DNA from: Sarcocystis neurona
Taxonomy: Eukaryota; Apicomplexa; Conoidasida; Eucoccidiorida; Sarcocystidae
Length of the DNA: 64,000 bases
Assembly: GCA_000727475.1 (NCBI GenBank)
Contig: KL647315.1
Coordinates: 1,104,051 to 1,168,050, forward strand
Direction of reading: 5' to 3'
Below the pieces are notes generated by a model. The model was not told the DNA's origin. It did not search any database and worked only from the letters and a program-made list of their open reading frames with translations. Position numbers and translations under genes: made by a program. This document shows positions 61,201 to 64,000 of this stretch, one piece after another. Position 1 is the stretch's first letter, and each line of letters opens with the position of its first letter.

Positions 61201-64000
61201 CAACGGGTGGGAGACTACCAGGAGCATCGACAAGAGAAGGAACTGCGGCAGCAGGAGGCGAAGCAGCCGCAGGGGAAGACAGAGGGTCGGCGAACGCGGA
61301 AAACAAAAAAGACGAAGCTGGAGTAACTCGCCGAGGGTCGCGAGAGGGAGACAGACTTGTAAGAGAAGAGGAGGAAACAGGTGCTGCAGCAGCCGCTGCT
61401 TGAATCCCCTGCGGCTGCCAAGTGTAGTACGAGAGAACGGCAGCCGCAGCACCAGATCCACGTGGGCGCTGCGGCAGAGGACCTGCAGCGAGGAAGTTCT
61501 TTTTTAACCACGGCCGGTAGCGCCAAACAGCAAGAGCAGTGGCGTTCCGCGAGGTTCCGCGACGAGCAGCAGCAGCAGCAGAATACGAAGACGACGGACC
61601 CGAGGGCCTCCCCGTCACAGGTAGAGCCCTGCTGCGGCTCCCTCCCCTCCTGCTGCTGCTGCTTCGTCCGTAGCTCTGGGGATACTGTGCAGAGGCATAA
61701 GTTTGCTCTGGGGGGAAGGCGCCGGTTGGGGCGAGACGTGTCGGCAGCAGCTGACTGTCCTTTTCTGTCGCTGCAGCGGTTCCGAGACTGTGCGCCGCTA
61801 TCCTGCTGCAGTGAGCTGCTGCTGCAGCAGGGGGGGCGCGCGTGTGGTGCTGCAGCGTCGTGTTCTCGAAGCGAGGCGGCGGCGCTGCTGCTGCTGCTGC
61901 ATCTGCAGCTCGTTTGTGCAGCGCAGCCAGAGCAGGAGGTAGCACCGTCTCCTCTGCGTCTCTCAGAGCAGCAGAGGCGCCAGCCTTTTGTCCCGCCGCC
62001 CCTGTTCCTTGTCCTGCTAGATCTGCTGCACCTGCTGCTGAGGCTCCGAGTGCTGCTGCGCCGCCCTGCGAGTCTTTGTGGCTGCGCTTTTTGGTGAAGC
62101 GTCTTGGGCCGGAGCGTCTCTCCTTTTCGGGCGCTGCAGCGGCGTCGGCCGGAGGCGCGACAGCAGCGTCAGCAGCAGCAGCAAGGGGAACAGCGGCAGC
62201 AGCAACGGAGCCCGCAGCGCCAGCCTGCTTCCTTTCAGACGAGACAGCAACATGAGATTTCGCCTTCTTACTTTCTCCTGCAGCGTAGTCTTTCCTGTGG
62301 AAGAGTGTGCCCCTCATTCCCGTTCGGCTGCGGCTGCGCGACAGCAGCCGCTCGAGACTTCTCGCGCTTCCCTTGAAACGCTTCGCTCTGGCTTCTGCAT
62401 ATCCTTCTTCGCCAGACGCACACTCGACAATACCTGTCTCGTCTCCGCCACCCGCAGGTGCCGTGTCTCCTGCTGCTGCTGCAGCACGCGTGCTTCCTCC
62501 CTCAGTCAAGCGCCGTCTCGATCCCAGACTCTCCACAGGCTCGCCCTCTCCTCTTCTGCGGCTGCTGGTACGGTGTCGACGTGACGCTGCTGCTGCTGCA
62601 GCTTCGCCTCCGTCCGCCTCGTGCTGCGGCTGCAGCTCTCCCTTGTTGCATGTACCTGCAGCGCGAGAGGATCGCGTAAGTCTTTTTGTATCTCGTCTCT
62701 CACCTCTTCGGCGGCTCTTCCCGTTTGCAGCAGCTGCTTCCTCTCCCGCTTTTTTACATGCTGGAGCACGCCTTTTCTTTTCCTTCTTCAAGGAATCTAG
62801 CCTTGCTTCTCCTGCGTCCGCTCCCCAGCCTGATGCTGCTGCTGCTGCTGAGCTGCATTTGCGGCTCGAATCTGCTGCTGCTGCTCCTCCCCCTCCTCCT
62901 CTTCCTTCTCTCCCGTCTCCTGCTCGTCTCCCTTTCTCCCGTGTCTTCGGCTCAGCAGGAGCGGCGGGAGGGAAACAGAAAAGTTGCAAGTAAGGCACCC
63001 AGCTGTCAGTCGCGGCAATCGTTCGTAAACCGTCGAGAGCTCCTGCTGCTGCTGCTGCTGCGCGAGCTTCTGCCTCCTCTTGCATCATGCGCTGTACGTC
63101 TATATCAGTGTCCTCCACACCCCGTCCACAGGTACTTCCCGGCCAGCACCACCAGCCTCCAGGTTGCTGTATCTCTCCTTCTCTGGTGCTGCCGCCACCT
63201 GCTACCGCATGCCACGCGGTTGCAACTTCTTCTCCTTCGTCTCGTGCTCCGATTTTTTTCGGTCTCTTTAGCGCAGCCGCATCTGCTCCTGCGGCGTCTG
63301 CTGCTGCTGTTGCTCTCTGTTCACCTTCGTAAACACGGCTGTCTCCGGCAGGCACCTGCGGTGACGAGAGACGAGACAGCAGAAGAGGCGGCAACATCGT
63401 ATACTGACTGCTGGCAAGATAGTCCTCGAGGCCAGGTGTTGTTGCTCCTGCTCCACCCGCAGAGAGCTGCTGTTCCTGCATCCCAGTGACGTGTAATTTG
63501 CTCCGGTAGAAACTTTCCAACTTCTGAAGCACAGAGTCCCTCCTCCCACCCCCTGCTGCTGCCGCCTCTCCTGCTTCGTCTGCGTCATACGCTACTTCCC
63601 TTCCGCCCGCTCCTGCTGCTGCACTTCGGGATATGTCCGTCGCTGCTGCCCCTGCGGACGGTGCGTAGACACGCAGCAGGTGCTGTTGATCGGCCGCGCC
63701 GTGGCTGCAGCAAGTGCTGCTGCAAGTTCCTTCAGCAGCAGCAGCCGCGCAACAGGAAGCGAAGGGAGCAACGCAGCGTCGCAAAGCTGCTGCCGCAGGA
63801 GGTCTCCCGCCTGTCTCATCTTCGTCGTCGTCGTGAAAGAAGTCTGCAGCTGCTGCGGCTCCGTCTCCTGCTGCCGTGGGAGTTCCCAGGACGCTGCTGC
63901 TGTCAACGCGTTCTGCACCCCAAAGCGTCCTGCCGCCTCTGGCAGCAGCAGCAAAAAACGAGACGGCACCTCCGCGCAGCAGGTCACGCAGACGCGGCGT
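1..64000 (-). CDS. VPS13: Giant VPS13-family bridge-like lipid transfer protein, multi-exon, partial at both ends
   Basis: At least 24 exons on the minus strand encode one protein of more than 11,000 residues. Identity rests on family hallmarks seen in the correct order: beta-groove segments, the motif pair VEHYNRFE and DLTVEPW (26.1-26.3 kb), six VAB repeats each with a conserved Asn, the APT1 block GLSLINSEPSEILYAS followed by QVDN (about 7.0-7.1 kb), and the C-terminal DLFGNPM plus EGLINGGRG helices. Known family role: VPS13 proteins sit at membrane contact sites and move phospholipids in bulk along a hydrophobic groove; the VAB domain binds organelle adaptors. The protein is far longer than fungal or animal members (about 3,000-4,400 residues) because of Ala/Gln/Ser/Gly-rich inserts. 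The chorein N-terminus lies right of 64000 and the last residues left of 1. A split into two genes is unlikely because splice phases match throughout. Confidence 0.87.
184..1133 (-). other. Intron 23
   Basis: TA/CA/TG microsatellite and mixed sequence. It runs from GTGAGT to CTGCTGCAG. Confidence 0.78.
1134..1381 (-). CDS. VPS13: VPS13 exon 23
   Basis: The exon encodes RFAQLYYAPPAACMALWRGL, then ICGLACIAGIVDSCGRLFGS and STCLEGL. This matches the VPS13 C-terminal helices containing 'G......G..GS......L'. It leaves in phase 2 at a strong donor, GTGAGT. Confidence 0.85.
1382..2179 (-). other. Intron 22
   Basis: Nearly all TA/CA microsatellite, from GTATAC to GGAATGCAG. Confidence 0.8.
2180..2378 (-). 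CDS. VPS13: VPS13 exon 22 (C-terminal GNP motif)
   Basis: This 199-nt exon encodes LLSDIVQRYIGQAIKQIFQL and LLGAVDLFGNPMVLLKHW, the signature of the VPS13 C-terminal domain ('H+..q.+kQ+yk+LGS.D+LGNP'). The Ser codon at the junction with exon 21 keeps the 'APi.l....+' reading. The donor is CAG|GTATAC, phase 0. Confidence 0.9.
2379..3455 (-). other. Intron 21
   Basis: The 5' part (3.0-3.44 kb) contains ten GCATGC palindromes (see findings). The 3' part (2.39-2.95 kb) is plus-strand CAG/AGG repeat. It ends CTGCGCAG. Confidence 0.75.
3456..3684 (-). CDS. VPS13: VPS13 exon 21
   Basis: The exon encodes VQKVYISNLDIGRIVLVINV, matching the VPS13 'yF..L.+.P+.+.+SF' strand after the APT1 region, then ESELIRGVLAIVKNSPYI ('L+..G......+APi'). 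It enters in phase 1 and leaves in phase 2 at donor GTGACC. Confidence 0.86.
3694..4440. repeat. 33-bp CAG/CAA tandem array across the gap
   Basis: CAGAAG recurs every 33 bp (3727, 3760 and so on), and the same unit resumes right of the gap. The array is intronic and reads CTG/TTG on the transcript. Confidence 0.88.
3830..4236. other. Assembly gap (407 N) inside the 33-bp array
   Basis: The same 33-bp repeat flanks both sides, so the missing DNA is very likely more of the array and its true length is unknown. Confidence 0.97.
5697..5824. repeat. 64-bp tandem duplication
   Basis: CGGCTGGGTTAYATGTGTTC begins at 5701 and 5765. The two copies are nearly identical over the full 64 bp (CTGCCCCGCCTGCTGTTCAG core). 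Confidence 0.9.
5943..12780 (-). CDS. VPS13: VPS13 exon 20, 6.8-kb exon (VAB end and APT1-like segment)
   Basis: 2,279 codons. The exon starts MVNRCSYPILLKRV, a VAB repeat; the second is YVLVNEKKTPLWIRQKS (about 12.36 kb) and the third YVLLNKTAVPLCVAQTG (about 8.94 kb), each with the conserved Asn. After RLLVYVRKRVIAGSTFIVFF (about 8.07 kb) comes the APT1-like block ADWVASRVEINANVSVKL, GLSLINSEPSEILYAS and GWVQVDN (7.2-7.0 kb), diagnostic for VPS13 ('G+SLI...P.EL+Y..' and 'QVDN'). The end has LDERDAVLQLLVEHRK and LSVNIDFQLVFSLLLFVDDL. About two thirds of the exon is low-complexity linker. It exits in phase 1 at donor GTAGGG. Confidence 0.88.
12781..14870 (-). other. Intron 19
   Basis: About 12.85-13.79 kb is almost entirely purine on the plus strand, including five copies of a 17-bp unit at 13695-13770. 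The rest is TA/TG microsatellite and mixed sequence. It ends CTTCTGCTGCAG. Confidence 0.75.
13695..13770. repeat. 17-bp tandem repeat
   Basis: The unit GACGAGACAGGGGGAGA starts at 13695, 13712, 13729 and 13746, with a one-base-longer fifth copy. Confidence 0.9.
14871..15728 (-). CDS. VPS13: VPS13 exon 19
   Basis: 286 codons, phase 0 at both ends. The exon begins TVMQKVFMDAVSTGESPADG, carries a roughly 200-residue Gln/Glu/Ala/Arg-rich insert, and ends AVAYAAKRVILWAELSD and KYYNGTFVRCITIFAD, beta strands that run directly into the VAB repeat opening exon 20. A GTAAGT inside the exon (15699-15694) could act as a cryptic donor. Confidence 0.78.
15729..17037 (-). other. Intron 18
   Basis: Plus-strand CAG repeats at 15.79-15.97 kb, TA microsatellites at 16.23-16.28 and 16.56-16.61 kb, and GAGACAGAGAGAC simple sequence. 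It ends GTGCTGCTGCAG. Confidence 0.72.
17038..17303 (-). CDS. VPS13: VPS13 exon 18 (VAB repeat)
   Basis: The exon encodes LFFEVVLEHCLVICNRLPRP, the Asn-Arg-Leu-Pro being a VAB repeat signature. It continues DSDYVVQAGESLSLPADPAA (the conserved 'G....+P' turn) and PIEIVYQAQG. It enters in phase 1 and leaves in phase 0 at donor GTACGC. Confidence 0.82.
18634..18846. repeat. Tandem duplication of about 117 bp
   Basis: ACCTATACTGATATATTCAT occurs at 18641 and 18758, with matching downstream sequence (GAGAGGTA..ATATATACAAAGAC). Confidence 0.8.
19250..19430. repeat. 60-bp minisatellite, two perfect copies plus a diverged third
   Basis: Copies starting at 19261 and 19321 are identical over 60 bp. 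The copy at 19381 diverges after about 26 bp. Each contains ATACCTGCTGACGAAGAGAA, and the array lies within intron 17. Confidence 0.9.
19570..19732 (-). CDS. VPS13: VPS13 exon 17
   Basis: The exon encodes EHTLKAICGSALINYKPRKT, PPYQVHLPGD and LSSSIRGVALRANRNLG, a beta-rich stretch fitting the VAB region. It starts in phase 0, continuing exon 16, and ends in phase 1 at donor GTAACC. Confidence 0.78.
19733..20609 (-). other. Intron 16
   Basis: Plus-strand CAG triplet DNA dominates 19.87-20.60 kb, with a CA/TA microsatellite at 19.76-19.86 kb. It ends TGCGCCGCAG. Confidence 0.72.
20610..23332 (-). CDS. VPS13: VPS13 exon 16 (VAB repeats)
   Basis: The exon begins DLVVLEGTDQLQGEWRLVHD and RLRLLNYIYDLPSHLFQFNT. 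It carries two Asn-containing VAB repeat signatures: VIRNLTKYSLTVF (about 22.46 kb) and LTDNAPLWICLKKD (about 20.70 kb). Between them are Gly/Ala/Arg-rich inserts and MTYDGDIIPVLPDVDCLDFQ. VAB (SHR-binding) domains in VPS13 consist of six such repeats and bind Pro-x-Pro adaptors; here they are spread over exons. It ends at donor GTACGT in phase 0. Confidence 0.82.
23333..23812 (-). other. Intron 15
   Basis: This 480-bp intron has GAGACAC-type simple sequence on the plus strand and ends CGGTGTAG. Confidence 0.7.
23813..23986 (-). CDS. VPS13: VPS13 exon 15 (start of VAB region)
   Basis: The exon encodes TSIEQICRAAPESNFPPFPS and IRVYEYTCEAQPCCAMLERL with PGTSVELLLAGG. The donor fitting exon 16 is GTAGAC (23812-23807). 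The better-looking GTGCGT four bases earlier in the transcript would break the frame. Position just before exon 16 suggests the junction between lipid channel and adaptor domain. Confidence 0.68.
23987..24817 (-). other. Intron 14
   Basis: TA/CA-rich DNA with two internal duplications: segments starting GTGGCTCTACA near 24.05 and CTGGCTCTACA near 24.17 kb, and segments containing CACTACCTGCTT near 24.47 and 24.66 kb. It ends ATCTTCCAG. Confidence 0.75.
24818..37039 (-). CDS. VPS13: VPS13 exon 14, 12.2-kb giant exon (middle lipid channel)
   Basis: About 4,070 codons, open except for one frame break. Conserved groove blocks occur in order: FAFSELQHIGPLLSIIFMPA (about 36.2 kb), ENECCISLRTCRVIVLWELL (about 35.07 kb), FLSLQVTFKIETFEVWVPVE (about 32.7 kb), LEPVIVTLDCYSLVYIYQLL (about 30.3 kb), FPVNASADFELLRVGLWDFY (about 29.2 kb), DVEHYNRFE plus DLTVEPW (about 26.25 kb), and DGTLLHSDRRFNILKCLFSA (about 25.65 kb). 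The VEHYN...VEPW pair is the classic VPS13 'YYN....WEP+IEPW' motif. Inserts of 100-600 low-complexity residues separate the blocks. Frame changes at the C10 run 25289-25298; removing one base restores agreement with exon 15. The tail KQLIAACPPEERGLWEKLL and QRYVAKQQAQAEQLPQLYNL reaches donor GTAAGC in phase 1. Confidence 0.82.
37040..38354 (-). other. Intron 13
   Basis: TA-rich microsatellite blocks (37.77-38.10 kb) with mixed unique sequence. It ends GCGCACAG. Nothing conserved was seen. Confidence 0.7.
38355..38578 (-). CDS. VPS13: VPS13 exon 13
   Basis: This 224-nt exon encodes WARVQQAADEASRSLRFGQ, a short Ala/Gly insert, and MRFVFHSDFGGIHLSILRR, a beta-groove strand pair. It ends at donor GTGAGT in phase 2. 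Confidence 0.78.
38579..39399 (-). other. Intron 12
   Basis: TA/CA microsatellite DNA, including five near copies of a 16-bp unit (CGCATACACACATATA) at 38775-38850. It ends TGAAGTTTCAG; an upstream CTCAG would put a stop at the start of exon 13. Confidence 0.7.
38775..38850. repeat. 16-bp tandem repeat
   Basis: Five near-identical copies of CGCATACACACATATA in intron 12. Confidence 0.85.
39400..39491 (-). CDS. VPS13: VPS13 exon 12 (92 nt)
   Basis: The exon encodes NLQRQQTSVTKPPFLFNGFF followed by LKHTDIHELS. It enters with two bases completing an Ala codon and leaves at donor GTATAT in phase 0. The frame was chosen by phase on both sides; the other frames give poor protein. Confidence 0.7.
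39492..40267 (-). other. Intron 11, GC-AG type
   Basis: The intron starts GCAAGT (40267-40262) after CTAG and ends GTCGCTGCAG. It contains plus-strand CAG-type triplet DNA at 39.80-40.17 kb. No alternative GT donor fits the phase of exon 12. Confidence 0.65.
40268..41315 (-). CDS. VPS13: VPS13 exon 11
   Basis: The exon opens with beta-groove sequence ADLVQERLVIDICEYDVEFV followed by ETLEIYYTYSRRLELILKT and VQDL, a typical VPS13 unit. It then has a roughly 110-residue Arg/Ser-rich segment, an Ala/Gly linker, and a strongly acidic Asp/Glu/Ser segment. It ends in phase 1 with HLQRDLDRL. The donor is GCAAGT rather than GT (see findings); the next exon's frame demands this boundary. Confidence 0.8.
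41316..43335 (-). other. Intron 10
   Basis: This is a long intron. Most of 41.93-43.18 kb is CATACA/TATACA repeat, with an exact 20-bp tandem array at 42740-42835. Plus-strand CAG repeats with a CCCTGCTGT core lie at 41.55-41.70 kb. It ends at acceptor CTCTGCAG. Confidence 0.65.
42740..42835. repeat. 20-bp tandem repeat
   Basis: The unit AGACATGCATACATATACAG repeats at 42741, 42761, 42781 and 42801 with single-base changes, within the larger CATACA-rich tract of intron 10. Confidence 0.85.
43336..43884 (-). CDS. VPS13: Probable VPS13 exon 10 (boundaries uncertain)
   Basis: 183 codons without a stop, phase 0 at both ends, between CGCAG and donor GTGTAT. The product is Ala/Gln/Ser/Arg-rich with a helix FRLLESVQETLDRERELLFL and KGKSAIFTSSSSFL. 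An alternative is a shorter exon at 43752-43880 in another frame (Gln/Tyr-rich, EYLQQQQYLQQQRESFGIV) with donor CAG|GTAGGG, also phase 0 at both ends. Support comes from exon-like triplet orientation and from the missing family segment between exons 9 and 11, not from a clear homologous motif. Confidence 0.45.
43885..44196 (-). other. Intron 9
   Basis: About 312 bp of TATA/TACA repeat, ending in a (CA)n-type tract before acceptor CGCAG. Nothing else was seen. Confidence 0.5.
44197..45067 (-). CDS. VPS13: VPS13 exon 9
   Basis: This 871-nt exon starts with the A completing a Gln codon and ends in phase 0 at donor GTGAGT. It encodes IGGMQVLRVASCSEDVAQLL, then a long Ala/Arg/Ser insert, and finally SLTKPARLLLTLAVCHESCR with DTPVIH, the VPS13 strand that precedes 'G.LP.+.+.+S' in other members. 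Confidence 0.8.
45068..46239 (-). other. Intron 8 containing an assembly gap
   Basis: The intron begins GTATAC directly beside a (TA)n tract, runs into the gap 45671-46195, and ends with plus-strand CAG/GTA repeats (45.07-45.42 kb) before acceptor TGGCTTCAG. An exon hidden in the gap is possible but not needed, since phases 2/2 match. Confidence 0.65.
45671..46195. other. Assembly gap (525 N) inside a TA repeat
   Basis: The run of N is flanked by (TA)n on both sides, so it marks a microsatellite that could not be assembled. It lies in intron 8. Confidence 0.97.
46240..46285 (-). CDS. VPS13: VPS13 microexon 8 (46 nt)
   Basis: The exon runs from TTTTTGTCAG to donor GTATAC and encodes VETYEVFLYDHSYTQ. 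With exon 9 it reads YDHSYTQIGGMQVL, the well-conserved VPS13 'YD.FY..+..+QVL' motif. Entry is in phase 1 and exit in phase 2. The frame agrees exactly with exon 9, which is the main support for so short an exon. Confidence 0.75.
46286..46786 (-). other. Intron 7 plus unresolved tail of exon 7
   Basis: From 46786 to about 46474 the triplet DNA has exon-like orientation, with Gln/Ser/Ala-rich frames interrupted by single stops. It is followed by donor GTAAGT (46473-46468) and then TA/CA-rich intron DNA up to acceptor TTTTTGTCAG. Where coding ends is not decided. Confidence 0.5.
46787..47323 (-). CDS. VPS13: VPS13 exon 7 (3' boundary unresolved)
   Basis: The exon encodes MLRQGEEFCRAVAGG (helix), then IYVECDLQKTVAAIIPRL and IKINFGELRISSALQP, a clear VPS13 groove pair ('I.+.L..P.I.+P' followed by '+.+.+G.+.+'). 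It then enters an array of 18-bp units read as SSAAAA. One unit at 46879-46895 has 17 bp, which shifts the frame and leads to a stop at 46787. Exon 8 requires a phase-1 donor. None convincing exists in this frame, although a strong GTAAGT lies at 46473-46468, 850 nt from the exon start (phase 1 by length). The true end is between about 47055 and 46474. Confidence 0.7.
   Translation of the reverse strand, partial: TVTMLRQGEEFCRAVAGGDIQHPSIYVECDLQKTVAAIIPRLSSRLDCEGIKINFGELRISSALQPRRHEYPASLPASSMTDLYTCEYDSNKRRPKTSSTAQIAPSAAAAASSAAAASSAAAASSAAAASSAAAASSAAAASSAAAASQQQQHLQQQQHLQQQQHLQQQQHLQQQQLQ
46795..47024 (-). repeat. 18-bp tandem array encoding SSAAAA, twelve units, one 17-bp unit
   Basis: Copies of GAAGATGCTGCTGCTGCT (plus strand) begin at about 46807 and repeat every 18 bp. 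The unit starting at 46879 has lost one A, and the last unit (46986) is 21 bp. The 18-bp period keeps frame; the 17-bp unit does not. Confidence 0.9.
47324..48385 (-). other. Intron 6
   Basis: The intron runs from GTGAAT to GGCTCAG. Most of 47.50-48.13 kb is a TAGA/GATA and TATA microsatellite. An alternative acceptor TTTTTTCAG at 47375 looks stronger but would shift the frame of exon 7, so I preferred the inner one. Removed in phase 0. Confidence 0.7.
47500..48130. repeat. GATA/TATA microsatellite block
   Basis: Long TAGA/GATA runs (densest 47.58-47.79 kb) grade into TATACATA repeats. The block lies in intron 6. Confidence 0.92.
48386..49876 (-). CDS. VPS13: VPS13 exon 6
   Basis: These 497 codons begin LYPATLLTVARDLENPYIPP, matching the VPS13 'P.LL..+..NP' strand. 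They end with the groove and helix segments NPGIYMRLDSQLFHTLEKP and VLASLQKLASCLGECM. Between them lies a roughly 350-residue low-complexity insert rich in Ala, Gln, Glu and Arg. The exon is phase 0 at both ends, with donor CAG|GTGAAT, so skipping it would not shift the frame. Confidence 0.83.
49877..51713 (-). other. Intron 5
   Basis: The intron runs from GTGCGT to CATGCAG. It contains plus-strand CAG/CAA triplet DNA at 49.99-50.33 kb, a 20-bp unit repeated three times at 50821-50880, and more CAG DNA at 51.18-51.50 kb. Removed in phase 0. Confidence 0.72.
50821..50880. repeat. 20-bp tandem repeat, three exact copies
   Basis: The unit CAGCAGCAGAGGTGCGGCAG occurs three times without change, within intron 5. 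Confidence 0.95.
51714..51951 (-). CDS. VPS13: VPS13 exon 5
   Basis: This 238-nt exon starts with the G that completes a Lys codon and ends at donor GTGCGT in phase 0. It encodes alternating hydrophobic beta strands: ACFAVDFLMDLVVLDSRVLL, then the stretch VALEMSCVHYHLETAATGDQ, as expected for a VPS13 groove unit. A GTAAGT lies inside the exon (51935-51940) and could act as a cryptic donor. Confidence 0.82.
51952..53329 (-). other. Intron 4
   Basis: The intron runs from GTAAGT to CTGCAG. Most of 52.79-53.32 kb is purine-rich on the plus strand, so the transcript is C/U-rich. Mixed triplet repeats occur at 52.2-52.6 kb. No conserved segment was seen. Confidence 0.75.
53330..53698 (-). CDS. VPS13: VPS13 exon 4
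   Basis: This 369-nt exon encodes YILRSKAFVRLKKLRDAL, then LTRLWHFFTSPFTRP, which corresponds to the Trp/Gly-rich loop of VPS13 N-terminal regions. A short Ala/Ser insert and QLSSLTAFVGDPEDFANAST (the conserved 'L...IGY.E' position) follow. The donor is AAGTAAGT, the strongest in the gene, in phase 2. Confidence 0.85.
53699..54712 (-). other. Intron 3
   Basis: The intron runs from GTAAGC to TTGCTGCAG. Its half nearer exon 4 (53.70-54.01 kb) is plus-strand AGC/CAG repeat; the half nearer exon 3 (54.53-54.67 kb) is a CTG/TTC repeat with reversed orientation and an open Gln/Glu-rich frame (see findings). Removal in phase 2 creates a Tyr codon and joins two parts of one charged helix. Confidence 0.65.
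54713..55169 (-). CDS. VPS13: VPS13 exon 3
   Basis: This 457-nt exon uses acceptor GATGCAG and donor GTAAGC, ending in phase 2. It encodes GILGSFEKPRASLWEADMYL, matching the family position where a Trp-containing 'WW.YA' segment follows the QY strand. An Ala/Ser insert follows, then a charged helix EEEEEKRRRMQQEVRILSS and LEEIEAFCEAFEEEHSLQTI. The charged helix continues into exon 4. The exact acceptor (55169 or 55154) is undecided because both keep phase. Confidence 0.75.
55170..56953 (-). other. Intron 2
   Basis: The intron begins GTGAGG. It contains plus-strand CAG repeats at 55.18-55.66 kb, a tract at 56.30-56.65 kb that is pyrimidine-rich on the plus strand, and a near-perfect inverted repeat at 56059-56120. 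A second acceptor 15 nt further in (exon 3 starting at 55154) would keep the same frame. Confidence 0.7.
56059..56120. repeat. Inverted repeat (potential hairpin)
   Basis: Arms 56059-56082 and 56097-56120 are complementary over 24 bp with one mismatch, around a 14-base loop. The arms contain GACCGCATGC and CGGTCTCC. Confidence 0.93.
56954..57179 (-). CDS. VPS13: VPS13 exon 2
   Basis: This 226-nt exon starts after acceptor CTGCAG and ends at donor GTGAGG in phase 1. It encodes GQAKLYLSLVP, then FFDMNIVFSETQALSMWKW, the family pattern of a beta strand followed by an amphipathic segment (compare 'L.LSK.QY..LL.L' in VPS13 N-terminal regions). Its frame continues exon 1 exactly at phase 0. Confidence 0.8.
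57180..59524 (-). other. Intron 1
   Basis: The intron runs from GTACGT to CTGCAG. It holds TA/CA microsatellite DNA (57.65-58.02 and 58.70-58.98 kb), a (GA)n tract near 58.02 kb, GAGACGGAGACAC-type repeats at 59.13-59.25 kb, and plus-strand CAG repeats at 57.19-57.57 kb. No conserved protein segment was seen. It is removed in phase 0. Confidence 0.75.
59525..64000 (-). CDS. VPS13: VPS13 exon 1 of window (5' end beyond window)
   Basis: About 1,492 codons open from the right edge to donor GTACGT at 59524-59519, ending in phase 0 after EYIFDPDLFH. No start codon is claimed: the frame is open at 64000 and begins PRLRDLLRGGAVSFF, so the chorein N-terminus is upstream. Recognisable pieces are QKLESFYRSKLHVTG (about 63.5 kb) and YTMLPPLLLSRL (about 63.4 kb), resembling the strands before the PP-containing beta-groove segment of VPS13. 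Most of the exon is Ala/Ser/Arg/Gln-rich linker, including a long Glu tract followed by EDEDIFYDVV near 60.35 kb (see findings). The frame joins exon 2 to read FDPDLFHGQAKLYLSLVP, a typical VPS13 groove strand. Confidence 0.8.

Overview
This is a nuclear window from an apicomplexan, most like a coccidian of the Eimeria type. The reasons are very dense CAG/CTG triplet repeats in exons and introns, long single-residue runs (Ala, Gln, Ser, Gly) inside conserved proteins, and TA-rich microsatellites in introns of 0.2-2.3 kb. Genus is an inference; no rRNA or other marker is present. Two runs of N (3830-4236 and 45671-46195) are assembly gaps.

The whole window is covered by one gene on the minus strand, read from 64000 down to 1, and it is open at both ends. 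I rebuilt 24 exons from conserved protein blocks, splice sites and reading phase. The spliced product is a giant VPS13 protein, a bridge-like lipid-transfer protein. More than 11,000 residues are encoded here, and the N-terminal chorein cap and extreme C-terminus lie outside. All 23 joins but one (exon 7 to 8) keep a single reading frame. One further break is a probable one-base error in a C10 run at 25289-25298.

Layout in transcript order: 64000-38355 (exons 1-13) carries the first part of the repeating beta-groove lipid channel. 37039-24818 (exon 14, 12.2 kb) carries the middle of the channel, with at least seven conserved blocks separated by low-complexity inserts. 23986-8900 (exons 15-19 and the first part of exon 20) carries the VAB/SHR-binding adaptor domain, with six recognisable Asn-containing repeats. 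7220-5943 (end of exon 20) carries the APT1-like segment. 3684-1 (exons 21-24) carries the VPS13 C-terminal (ATG2-C-like) helices with the GNP motif.

The introns hold microsatellites, minisatellites, intron duplications and triplet repeats. Intronic repeats are strongly oriented so that the pre-mRNA reads CUG or C/U-rich sequence, which lacks AG. Three stretches with the opposite orientation (about 54245-54680, 46480-47020 and 43336-43884) are where I suspect unresolved coding sequence. I see no second gene, RNA gene or mobile element.
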